Shown piece by piece: positions 1 through 5,102 of a DNA stretch of 9,851 nt. Below the pieces are notes generated by a model that was not told the DNA's origin, did not search any database, and was given only the letters and a program-made list of their open reading frames with translations. A program made the translations under genes and the position numbers. How positions within the stretch are numbered: the stretch's first letter is position 1; the number at the start of each line of letters is the position of its first letter. This stretch comes from Alphaproteobacteria bacterium (GTDB taxonomy: Bacteria > Pseudomonadota > Alphaproteobacteria > UBA828). Location: the NCBI GenBank assembly GCA_030604165.1, contig JAUVWK010000081.1, positions 1 to 9,851 on the forward strand. Direction: 5' to 3'.

Positions 1-228
1 CGGCCGGCCGAGCAAGCCGCCGGCCGCGTTGATCTCGTCCACCGCCATCGCCCCGGCCTGAATCTGCTTGAGGCTATAGATGTTCAGAATGCCGGTCTTA
101 TCGAGGATGTTGCCGACCCGGATCGGCTCTTCAGCCGCGAGTCCGGCACGCTTCAGAACGTGCGGCAGGCTCGCGAACGCCAGCGCCCCCGATGCGGCAC
201 GAAAAAACTGTCTGCGGTTCAGTCTCAT
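1..228 (-). CDS. ABC transporter solute-binding protein, amide/urea/branched-chain amino acid type (N-terminal fragment)
   Basis: The first 76 codons are present; the gene runs off the left edge. It starts with ATG at 226-228. The N-terminus carries a twin-arginine type signal (N-R-R-Q-F-F, residues 4-9) followed by a short hydrophobic stretch and an Ala-rich end near residue 32, so export of the folded protein to the periplasm is expected. The mature start, with I-R-V-G-N-I-L-D-K-T-G and then A-G-A-M-A-V-D-E-I-N-A-A-G-G-L-L-G, is the opening of the type-1 periplasmic-binding fold as found in the UrtA/FmdD/AmiC and LivJ-like families (family knowledge). The ligand cannot be decided from this fragment. 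The I-x-x-x-S-L-K-Q-I-Q-A-G pattern favours the urea/short-chain amide group over classical LivJ (inference). A GGGAG/AGGA purine stretch precedes the ATG, and a sigma70-like promoter lies at 290-319. Permease and ATPase genes would be expected beyond the window. Confidence 0.8.
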   Translation of the reverse strand, partial: MRLNRRQFFRAASGALAFASLPHVLKRAGLAAEEPIRVGNILDKTGILNIYSLKQIQAGAMAVDEINAAGGLLGRP

Positions 229-260
229 GGTCCTGCTCTCCCAGTGACGAAGTGTAGTGT

Positions 261-277
261 CGGAGCTTTACACTCCG
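261..277 (-). repeat. Small hairpin in the leader of the solute-binding protein gene
   Basis: CGGAG and CTCCG form a 5-bp stem around a 7-nt loop, downstream of the candidate promoter and about 33 nt before the start codon. Overlapping alternative pairings exist (AGTGT with ACACT, GTGTA with TACAC), so this leader segment has several mutually exclusive short stems. Its function is unknown. Confidence 0.3.
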
Positions 278-289
278 AATCCCGGGCCA

Positions 290-319
290 ATTCTAGCGCC
301 GGACAGTTTCACGGTTCAA
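290..319 (-). promoter_or_regulatory. Candidate sigma70-type promoter of the solute-binding protein gene
   Basis: On the minus strand, TTGAAC (314-319) and TAGAAT (290-295) are separated by 18 bp. They match the -35 consensus at 4 of 6 positions and the -10 consensus at 5 of 6. The implied start near 283 gives a leader of about 55 nt. This suggests the gene is transcribed separately from the transglycosylase gene upstream of it. It is a sequence match only. Confidence 0.45.
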
Positions 320-336
320 CCACCGCCCTCGTCGCG

Positions 337-360
337 GCCAGGCGCGGGCAAGCGCCTGGC
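337..360 (-). terminator. Perfect 9-bp hairpin downstream of the transglycosylase gene
   Basis: GCCAGGCGC (337-345) and GCGCCTGGC (352-360) are exact reverse complements around a 6-nt loop. The hairpin lies about 60 nt past the stop of the minus-strand gene ending at 421 and before the candidate promoter of the next gene, which is where a terminator would sit. No T-run follows on either strand, so it is not a canonical intrinsic terminator. It could instead be a 3'-end stabiliser. Confidence 0.35.
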
Positions 361-420
361 AGTCTTGGGGCCGGTTTCGTGTGTTTTCAATCGGCCGCGC
401 GATGGGGGTTTACGCGGTGC

Positions 421-1209
421 TCACGGCGTGTTGAGCCGCTTCGCCTCGCGTTGGCGGGCCTGTTCGGCGCGCCGCTTTCGGGCCCGCGCCCGCCGCTCCT
501 CGAACGCGGACAATCGTTCCTGCCGGCGGATTTCAGCCGCCGCGCGGCGGGCCTCGTTCCAGGCGCGAACCACTTTCTTGCGGTAGGGCCGGGCGTATTT
601 TGGCGTCGAGGAGTGGTAACTCGCGATGGCTTGGCTCCACGAGCGCTTGCTCCGATACAGGGTCTTCAGGAAGTGACCCGCATAGGCGACGTTGAAGGTG
701 GGGTCGAAGGCCTGCTCGAGGCTGTCGAAGGCGCGCGGGTGGTGGCGCAGGTTCACTTGCATGCAGCCGACGTCGATGTTTCGCACGCCTGCGGCGCGCA
801 GCCGCTCGACCTCGGCGATGGCCTCGGCTTTACTGTCGAATTTCTTGCCGTTGCCCCGCGCATACACGGTCCAGGGCCAGGGCAGCGCCCGCTTGCGCGT
901 GGGGTCCCAGCGACCCGATTCCACGACGGCGACCGCCTGGAGCAACTGGTCCGGAATGGTCAGCGCCTTCTCGGCGGCGGCGATCCGCGAGGTGCAAAGC
1001 CGGTGCAATTCGGCCCGGTTCGCGTTGCCGGCCCCAGCGCCGCCGGCCGCAGCGTTGCCGGCCGCGCCGCAGAGCAGCAACAGGGCCGCGAGCGTTGCGC
1101 CAAGCCAAGCTTTGGCCGCGACGGGCCGGGCTGGCGGAGCGCGCCGCGCTCTACCCAATAGCCATATTTCACTTAGGGAGATATTTGGTAACCGATTGCG
1201 ATTGTTCAT
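421..1209 (-). CDS. Secreted lytic transglycosylase-like protein (SLT domain)
   Basis: The 262-residue product looks like a soluble or periplasmic peptidoglycan lytic transglycosylase of the goose-lysozyme-like SLT fold. A hydrophobic export segment lies at about residues 35-48 with an Ala/Gly-rich cleavage region to about 60. The catalytic domain covers about 66-213: L-L-Q-A-V-A-V-V-E-S-G with E97 as the likely catalytic acid, G-C-M-Q-V-N (148-153) matching the family G-x-M-Q motif, and A-S-Y-H-S-S-T-P (196-203) in the position of the usual A-Y-N-x-G motif. The tail, about 218-259, is extremely Arg-rich and charged, probably helical, and may bind peptidoglycan or nucleic acid (inference). 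The start is uncertain: the ATG has only a weak upstream AAG, and the first 20 codons include TTA, CTA, ATA and AGA, unlike the rest of the gene. An in-frame TTG at 1156-1158 is an alternative. A domain of this kind often serves cell-wall remodelling around envelope machines; which one is unknown. Confidence 0.82.
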   Translation of the reverse strand: MNNRNRLPNISLSEIWLLGRARRAPPARPVAAKAWLGATLAALLLLCGAAGNAAAGGAGAGNANRAELHRLCTSRIAAAEKALTIPDQLLQAVAVVESGRWDPTRKRALPWPWTVYARGNGKKFDSKAEAIAEVERLRAAGVRNIDVGCMQVNLRHHPRAFDSLEQAFDPTFNVAYAGHFLKTLYRSKRSWSQAIASYHSSTPKYARPYRKKVVRAWNEARRAAAEIRRQERLSAFEERRARARKRRAEQARQREAKRLNTP

Positions 1210-1297
1210 ATCTTGAAAATTGCTTTTGTCCGATTTTACACTTTTCGCTGAAATTTCGCCGCCGCTCCCGGGCCCATGGCGGGCTCGTCCGGTTGCC

Positions 1298-2218
1298 TCA
1301 CGGCGCTTGCAAACTCGTCGCTTCGATTTTCGCCAGCGCTGAAATAAAGTCGCCGATCCGGTCGGTCAAGCGACCGAGAGCGTGGGATCGGGCGAAGCGC
1401 TCCTCGTCCATATAGAGCGCTCGGTTGACCTCGATCTAAAGCGCATGGACCCCGTCGCGCGGCCGGCCGTAATGGGTCGTGGTATGGGCGCCCGCATAAG
1501 GGTCGTTTCGTGCCACCGTAAAGCCGAGATCGCGCAATACGGTCTCCGCGCGCCGTGTCAGGGCTGGGGCGCAGGAGGAGCCGTAGCGATCGCCGAGTAC
1601 GAAGTCGGTTCGCGTCTTGCCCCGATCGCGGTCGGTCGGCCCGCCGACCGAGGGCATGGAATGGCAGTCGAACAGAATGGCGAAGCCGAAACGCGCCCGC
1701 GTGTCCGCCAGCAGCCGCTGCAGCGCCTCGTGATAGGGCACGTAGAAGCCCTGAATGCGCGCCTCGGCGTCGGCGAAGCGCAACTTGTCGCGGTATATTT
1801 CCGCGCCATTGGCCACGAGGCGGGCGACGGTGCCGAAGCCGGCGCGCACCCGCTCGGACCGGGTCTTGACGAAGGATGGCAGCGCATCGACGAACATCTC
1901 GGGGTCGAGCTCGTAGGCTTCCCGGTTTGGGTCCAGGTAGGCGCGCGGGTAGAGCGCGCACAACAACGGCGCCCCGTGCGCCGGCGCGTGGGCGAAGATC
2001 TCATCCACGAAGCTGTCTTCCGAGCGTCGCAACGACTGACGGTCCAACTTCGACGCCGCCAGGAAGGTCGGGTCGTAAGCCGAGCCGCTATGCGGCGAGG
2101 CGAACACCAAGGGCGCCGTCTGCTCGACGGGCGCGCGAATTGCGATCGCGGGTTCGATGCCAACGGGGTCTTCGACCCTATCGTGGGCGCGGATATTTAC
2201 CTCTCTTCCTGCGCTCAT
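1298..2218 (-). pseudogene. N-formylglutamate amidohydrolase family gene interrupted by an in-frame amber codon
   Basis: This family hydrolyses N-formylglutamate to formate and glutamate (the HutG-type last step of histidine degradation) or related N-acylated amino acids. From the ATG at 2216-2218 the frame shows F-A-S-P-H-S-G (39-45), the R-A-Y-L-D-P-N-R-E block (92-100), N-G-A-E-I-Y-R (137-143), D-C-H-S-M-P-S (184-190), G-D-R-Y-G-S-S-C (209-216) and T-H-Y-G-R-P (248-253). At codon 261 (1436-1438) there is TAG, followed in the same frame by 45 residues, starting I-E-V-N-R-A-L-Y-M-D-E, up to TGA at 1298-1300. Relatives read H-A-L-Q-x-E-x-N-R-A-L-Y-M here, so the TAG most simply replaces CAG. 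No other lesion is visible and the full length of 306 codons suits the family. A GTG at 2252-2254 would add 12 codons; neither start has a clear ribosome-binding site. The open frame that ends at the TAG codes for 260 residues. The gene is divergent from cpdR, a pairing I recall from other alphaproteobacteria. It may be a recent pseudogene, a truncated active enzyme, a sequencing error or a suppressed stop. Confidence 0.85.
1436..1438 (-). other. In-frame TAG at a conserved Gln codon
   Basis: Read on the minus strand, the codons are GTC CAT GCG CTT TAG ATC GAG GTC AAC CGA. A single C-to-T change from CAG explains it. TAG is the ordinary terminator of glcE and glcF in this same window, so general recoding of TAG is unlikely. 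Confidence 0.9.
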
Positions 2219-2260
2219 GACGGTCGGTTTAGACGAAAATGCATGCCATGTCACGAGTGC

Positions 2261-2278
2261 AGATGTCTGTAGATGTCT
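2261..2278 (+). promoter_or_regulatory. Two 8-bp direct repeats one helical turn apart in the divergent control region
   Basis: AGATGTCT occurs at 2261-2268 and again at 2271-2278, with starts 10 bp apart. They lie between the amidohydrolase and cpdR starts, 16 bp from the CtrA-type box. Helically phased direct repeats are a common form of regulator site, but I recognise no regulator for this motif. Confidence 0.3.
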
Positions 2279-2294
2279 AGAGTAAGTAAAGTTA

Positions 2295-2309
2295 TTAAGA
2301 TGAAATTAA
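2295..2309 (+). promoter_or_regulatory. CtrA-type binding site (TTAA-N7-TTAA)
   Basis: TTAA at 2295-2298 and TTAA at 2306-2309 are separated by exactly 7 bp, the full consensus for phosphorylated CtrA in alphaproteobacteria. The box lies in a short AT-rich island between the divergent amidohydrolase and cpdR genes, about 64 bp before the cpdR start. As I recall, cpdR is part of the CtrA regulon in Caulobacter, so the box probably controls cpdR; it is also placed to affect the divergent gene. Confidence 0.65.
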
Positions 2310-2365
2310 TAGCTATGACGCAGTCTTGACCGACGGGGGGGAACGACAGCGAGGATGCTTCGCCC

Positions 2366-2728
2366 ATGGCCAGGATCCTGTTGGCGGAAGATGAAGAATC
2401 GATGCGCACGTTCTTGGTGCGCTCGCTCGAGCGGGTCGGCCACGACGTTTGCAGTGTGGCGGATGGCTTCGAGGCGCTACCGCATATCGCGACGGGCGAG
2501 TTCGATGTCCTGGTGACCGACATCGTCATGCCCGGGATGGACGGGCTGGAGTTGGCCCGGCGCGCCAGCGTGGAGATGCCGCAGCTGCGGGTCATCTTCA
2601 TCACCGGCTTCGCGGCGGTGGCGTTGAACAATCAGGCGACCAAAAGAACCGATGCCAAGGTGCTGTCCAAGCCGTTCCATTTGCGCACGCTGGTGGACGA
2701 GATCGACCGCGTTCTCGCCTCATCCTGA
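2366..2728 (+). CDS. cpdR: CpdR, single-domain response regulator of the CtrA proteolysis pathway
   Basis: This 120-residue stand-alone receiver domain has no output domain. In its unphosphorylated form CpdR acts as an adaptor that primes ClpXP at the cell pole for degradation of cell-cycle proteins; phosphorylation through the CckA-ChpT relay switches it off (Caulobacter knowledge). Receiver landmarks are the acidic cluster E8-D9-E10, the phospho-acceptor D52 in T-D-I-V-M-P-G-M-D-G, T80 in F-I-T-G-F-A-A-V-A-L and K102 in K-V-L-S-K-P-F-H-L-R. The G-F-A-A-V-A-L-N block and the S-K-P-F-H-L-R end are characteristic of CpdR rather than CheY or DivK. The ATG at 2366 follows a GAGGA at 2351-2355 with 10-nt spacing. 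A CtrA-type box lies upstream, consistent with feedback between CtrA and its own degradation. The usual length is about 118 residues, so the gene is complete. Confidence 0.92.
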   Translation: MARILLAEDEESMRTFLVRSLERVGHDVCSVADGFEALPHIATGEFDVLVTDIVMPGMDGLELARRASVEMPQLRVIFITGFAAVALNNQATKRTDAKVLSKPFHLRTLVDEIDRVLASS

Positions 2729-2742
2729 GCGCGGTTCGCGCC

Positions 2743-2768
2743 GCCCGCCGGGGCTTGCCAAGGCGGGC
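2743..2768 (+). terminator. Hairpin between cpdR and the tRNA gene
   Basis: GCCCGCC (2743-2749) and GGCGGGC (2762-2768) pair perfectly around a 12-nt loop, 14 nt after the cpdR stop. There is no T-run, so this is a terminator-like structure rather than a canonical intrinsic terminator. A second small stem, GCGCG with CGCGC, lies just before it. Confidence 0.35.
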
Positions 2769-2794
2769 CCACAGGTGCTAAGCGGGGCGCCTTG

Positions 2795-2869
2795 GGGCGC
2801 GTAGCTCAGCGGGAGAGCACTACGTTGACATCGTAGGGGTCGCTGGTTCAATCCCAGCCGCGCCCACCA
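2795..2869 (+). tRNA. tRNA-Val (anticodon GAC), CCA end encoded
   Basis: A complete cloverleaf is visible. The acceptor stem GGGCGCG (2795-2801) pairs with CGCGCCC (2859-2865); the D stem is GCTC with GAGC; the anticodon stem CTACG pairs with CGTAG around loop TTGACAT with anticodon GAC at 2827-2829; the variable loop has 5 nt; and the T stem GCTGG pairs with CCAGC around TTCAATC. The discriminator is A2866 and CCA (2867-2869) is encoded. The body is 72 nt plus CCA. GAC reads the valine codons GUC and GUU. A weak upstream match (TTGCCA at 2755-2760 and TAAGCG at 2779-2784) could be its promoter, but I would not rely on it. Confidence 0.97.
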
Positions 2870-2946
2870 GCTGAATTGGCGACGGCGTGCGCGCGCCAGG
2901 CGCGGCAGGGCGTCCGGCACAGGTCCGGCGCCGGGGAGAGGTTTCA

Positions 2947-3804
2947 ATGAAATTGATGCGCCTTGGTGAACCGGGTTCGGAGCGACCGGCGGTTCGGCTC
3001 GACGATGGCCGCGTGATCGACGTCTCCAGCGTGGTCGCGGACTACGACGCGGCCTTCCTCGGCGGCGACGGCATCGAGGCGCTGCGCGAGCGCCTGGCCA
3101 AGGACACCGGCGACTTTCCAAGCGTCGATCTCGGCCGCGTGCGCGTCGGCGCGCCGGTCGTGCGGCCGGGCCATATCATCGCCATCGGGCTCAACTACGC
3201 CGATCATGCCAAGGAAGCGGGCATGGAGATTCCGAGCGAGCCGATCATCTTCTCCAAGGCGCCCAGTTCGGTCTGCGGCCCCAACGACACGGTGCTGATC
3301 CCGCGCGCCAGCGAGAAGACGGATTGGGAGGTCGAGCTCGGGGTCATTATCGGCGCCACCGCGCGCTATCTGGCCGACGAGGCCGCCGCGATGGCCCATG
3401 TGGCCGGATATTGCGTCATCAACGATGTCTCCGAGCGGAGCTTCCAGCTCGAGCGCTCCGGCCAGTGGATGAAGGGGAAATCGGCCGAGACCTTTTGCCC
3501 GATGGGCCCCTGGCTGGTCACCCGCGACGAGGTGCCGGAGCCACAGAATCTCGCCCTGAAGCTCTCGGTGAGCGGCCAGGCGATGCAGGACGGCCGCACC
3601 GATACGATGATCTTCGGCGTCGCCCATTTGGTCTGGTATCTCAGCCAGTTCATGGTCTTGGAGCCGGGCGACGCGATCTCCACCGGAACGCCGCCGGGCG
3701 TCGGGGCGGGCCAGAAGCCGCCGCGCTTCTTGCGGCCGGGCGATGTCATGGAGCTCGAGGTCGAGGGTCTGGGCCAGCAGCGCCAGGAGGTCGCCCAGGC
3801 CTGA
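2947..3804 (+). CDS. Fumarylacetoacetate hydrolase (FAH) family protein
   Basis: The 285-residue protein belongs to the FAH superfamily of Mg/Mn-dependent enzymes that hydrolyse, decarboxylate or isomerise 2-oxo acids and related C-C bonds (acylpyruvases, HpcE/HpaG isomerase-decarboxylases, ureidoglycolate lyase-annotated proteins). A short N-terminal domain (1-70) precedes the catalytic fold: I-G-L-N-Y-A-D-H (80-87), P-I-I-F-S-K (99-104), D-W-E-V-E-L-G (126-132), I-N-D-V-S-E-R (158-164) and S-T-G-T-P-P-G-V-G (245-253). The metal ligands are expected to be E128, E130 and D160, and all are present. The ATG at 2947 is preceded by GGGGAGAGG (2933-2941); a longer in-frame start at 2887 has no such site and adds a low-complexity Arg/Gly/Ala stretch, so I reject it. 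The substrate cannot be assigned from sequence alone. The gene stands alone between a tRNA gene and a methyltransferase, and its stop codon lies in the first unit of a tandem repeat. Confidence 0.9.
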   Translation: MKLMRLGEPGSERPAVRLDDGRVIDVSSVVADYDAAFLGGDGIEALRERLAKDTGDFPSVDLGRVRVGAPVVRPGHIIAIGLNYADHAKEAGMEIPSEPIIFSKAPSSVCGPNDTVLIPRASEKTDWEVELGVIIGATARYLADEAAAMAHVAGYCVINDVSERSFQLERSGQWMKGKSAETFCPMGPWLVTRDEVPEPQNLALKLSVSGQAMQDGRTDTMIFGVAHLVWYLSQFMVLEPGDAISTGTPPGVGAGQKPPRFLRPGDVMELEVEGLGQQRQEVAQA

Positions 3805-3874
3805 TACCCCGCTAGACCTGATACCCCCTCGGGCCTGATACCTCAGGGCCCGATACACCAGGCCTAGTACCAAG
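3799..3874 (+). repeat. Degenerate tandem repeat starting at the FAH-gene stop codon
   Basis: About five units with a core of C-C-T-G-A-T-A-C-C follow one another with a period of about 14-17 bp (cores near 3800, 3817, 3834, 3849 and 3863). The units decay towards the right (CCCGATACA, then CCTAGTACC). The first core contains the TGA stop of the FAH gene, so the array seems to have grown from the end of the gene. Units 3 and 4 also form the hairpin at 3831-3851. Confidence 0.6.
3831..3851 (+). terminator. Strong hairpin within the tandem repeat, possible FAH-gene terminator
   Basis: GGGCCTGA (3831-3838) pairs with TCAGG-G-CCC (3843-3851) through eight base pairs with one bulged G, closing a TACC tetraloop. 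It lies 27 nt after the FAH stop. No U tract follows. It could end transcription or protect the 3' end of the mRNA. Confidence 0.4.
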
Positions 3875-3885
3875 CAGCGGCCGTT

Positions 3886-3901
3886 GGCGCCGGCCGGCGC
3901 C
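3886..3901. repeat. Perfect 16-bp GC palindrome
   Basis: GGCGCCGG joined to CCGGCGCC forms an uninterrupted self-complementary 16-mer between the tandem repeat and the methyltransferase leader. It could form a cruciform or be a protein-binding site. In GC-rich DNA such palindromes also arise without function. Confidence 0.5.
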
Positions 3902-3911
3902 GTCGCGAACG

Positions 3912-3926
3912 TTTACCCCCCGTTAA
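3912..3926 (+). promoter_or_regulatory. Near-consensus CtrA-type site upstream of the methyltransferase leader
   Basis: TTTA (3912-3915), exactly 7 bp, then TTAA (3923-3926): one mismatch from TTAA-N7-TTAA. It begins 30 bp before the first ATG of the leader ORF. The sequence around it is the only AT-richer stretch of this intergenic region. It is a weak prediction, since one mismatch in an 8-base consensus is not rare. Confidence 0.3.
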
Positions 3927-3941
3927 GCAAAATTGCGCACC

Positions 3942-4022
3942 ATGAGGCAGGCCTATGCCCATGAGAAGGGCATGGGACGGGCCTATGCCCGCCAGAATTC
4001 CTTGGCACGAACCGGTATGTGA
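3942..4022 (+). CDS. 26-codon upstream ORF overlapping the methyltransferase start
   Basis: ATG at 3942 opens a 26-codon frame ending in TGA at 4020-4022, which overlaps the methyltransferase GTG (4019-4021) as GTGA, the classic arrangement for translational coupling. The peptide contains two A-Y-A triplets encoded by the 11-bp direct repeat at 3950-3960 and 3980-3990, and three Met among its 26 residues. No good ribosome-binding site precedes the ATG (only AAGCAAAA-like sequence). The DNA can fold into mutually exclusive stems, so the frame may act as a leader that tunes expression of the downstream gene. It may equally be a chance frame; there is no recognisable protein family. Confidence 0.35.
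   Translation: MRQAYAHEKGMGRAYARQNSLARTGM
3950..3990 (+). repeat. 11-bp direct repeat with three mutually exclusive stems
   Basis: GGCCTATGCCC occurs at 3950-3960 and 3980-3990, exactly 30 bp apart. A central GGGCAT (3968-3973) is complementary to the ATGCCC of either copy, giving two competing 6-bp hairpins. A third competing pair is CCCATG (3958-3963) with CATGGG (3971-3976). Alternative folds of this kind resemble attenuator leaders. Confidence 0.55.
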
Positions 4023-5008
4023 TCCGAGCGATGCTTCGATTACCAACGAACCTGGGCAAGGGGAACCAACTCGCCAAGCGTTTGCACGCGTGGTGGGGTG
4101 GTTATTACCTGGACGAAGCCGCGGCGCAGGTAGGCGAGGACGCGGAAGACGACGAGGACGCGCTCCCGCTCGCCGGCGCCAGCGCGACGTCGGAGCTGCC
4201 GGCCGAGTTCGCGGCGCGCAAGGCGGCCGCATGGTCGGATCCGCGTCTCCAGGTGATGGAAAAGCTCTGGGGCACCGGTTTCGTCTCGCCCGGCGGGCAC
4301 GATTACATCATGAATCTGATCCGGCCGTTGGGCCTCGATTCGACCATGACGGTGATCGAGCTCGGTGCGGCCTTGGGCGGCGCCACGCGCGCCATCGCGG
4401 CCGAGACCGGCGCCTGGACCAACGGCTACGAGGATTCGGCGCTGCTCGCCGAGGCCGCCGCCGAATTGTCGACCATGGCGGGACTCAGCCGCAAGGCGCC
4501 GATCGAGGCCTACGATCCCAAGGAGATCGACCTCAGCGCCAACTCGTGCAACACGGTCTTCTCCAGGGAGGCGTTCTTCACCATCGAGGATAAGGACGCC
4601 CTGTTCAATGCCGTATACGAAGCCTTGCGGGTCGACGGTCAACTGCTGTTCACCGACTATATGTTCAGCCGGTCGAATATTTCGAGCGGCGCCATCGACA
4701 CTTGGCTCGAGAACGAACCCGTCGCGCCCAAGCCGTGGTCTGTAGACGAAGTGCGCAACAAGCTCACGGAACTCGGCTTCGAGGTCCGTATCACCGAGGA
4801 CATTACGCCCGATATCCGCACCATGATCCTTGCCGCCTGGAGTGAGTTTACCGACGCGTTCGACCGCCGGCAGTTCGCGCCGGGCTGGGCCCCGGCCCTG
4901 CTTGCCGAGGCCGAGCTGTGGAGCGGCCGGGTCACGGTGCTGGACAGCGGCGACGTCGGTGTCTACCGGGTCTACGGGCGCAAATACGACCCCGCCCTGA
5001 AGCGCTGA
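4019..5008 (+). CDS. SAM-dependent class I methyltransferase
   Basis: The 329-residue protein has a Rossmann-type methyltransferase domain. The SAM-binding motif I is V-I-E-L-G-A-A-L-G-G (112-121), in which the usual D/E-x-G-x-G-x-G is relaxed to E-x-G-A-A-x-G. E138 in N-G-Y-E-D-S may hold the SAM ribose, C-N-T-V-F-S-R-E-A-F-F-T-I-E-D-K (177-192) follows, and D-G-Q-L-L-F-T-D-Y-M-F (206-216) is the motif III strand. The overall pattern resembles UbiE/phosphoethanolamine-type small-molecule methyltransferases, but the substrate is unknown. An N-terminal extension of about 75 residues has an aromatic patch (W-W-G-G-Y-Y, 25-30) and an acidic run (E-D-A-E-D-D-E-D, 40-47). I chose GTG at 4019 because it overlaps the stop of the 26-codon leader ORF as GTGA; ATG at 4031 is the alternative and neither has a strong ribosome-binding site. 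The gene is flanked by unrelated genes, so context does not reveal its role. Confidence 0.82.
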   Translation: MIRAMLRLPTNLGKGNQLAKRLHAWWGGYYLDEAAAQVGEDAEDDEDALPLAGASATSELPAEFAARKAAAWSDPRLQVMEKLWGTGFVSPGGHDYIMNLIRPLGLDSTMTVIELGAALGGATRAIAAETGAWTNGYEDSALLAEAAAELSTMAGLSRKAPIEAYDPKEIDLSANSCNTVFSREAFFTIEDKDALFNAVYEALRVDGQLLFTDYMFSRSNISSGAIDTWLENEPVAPKPWSVDEVRNKLTELGFEVRITEDITPDIRTMILAAWSEFTDAFDRRQFAPGWAPALLAEAELWSGRVTVLDSGDVGVYRVYGRKYDPALKR

Positions 5009-5037
5009 GCGGCACGCCCGCGAGCCCAGAGCGAACA

Positions 5038-5066
5038 TTGACAGCAATCGCGCGCCACCTTACGGT
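5038..5066 (+). promoter_or_regulatory. Candidate promoter of rpmJ
   Basis: A perfect -35 hexamer TTGACA (5038-5043) is followed after 17 bp by TACGGT (5061-5066), which keeps the T-A and final T of the -10 consensus. Transcription would begin near 5073, giving a leader of about 30 nt. The position just after the methyltransferase stop supports independent transcription of rpmJ. Confidence 0.5.
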
Positions 5067-5102
5067 GCGCCCACACCATGAGCCGAGACGGGCCTTCGAG
5101 AT

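Noticed and set aside
160..1161. Plus-strand 333-codon open frame across the transglycosylase gene
   Set aside because: It crosses the solute-binding-protein start, the promoter region and the whole opposite-strand SLT domain, with no recognisable motif.
1436..1438. General TAG recoding (for example pyrrolysine) in this organism
   Set aside because: glcE and glcF both end in TAG at natural family end points, and the amber here replaces a conserved Gln, which a point mutation explains more simply.
2314..2319. TATGAC as a cpdR -10 element
   Set aside because: It lies only 4 bp after the CtrA box, too close for the usual arrangement in which the box overlaps the -35 region. No better -10 could be chosen by eye.
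2720..3121. Minus-strand 133-codon open frame across the tRNA gene
   Set aside because: Its central part is the antisense translation of tRNA-Val, a well-known spurious protein pattern (L-G-L-N-Q-R-P-L-R-C-Q). The rest is low-complexity Arg/Pro/Ala opposite the FAH gene.
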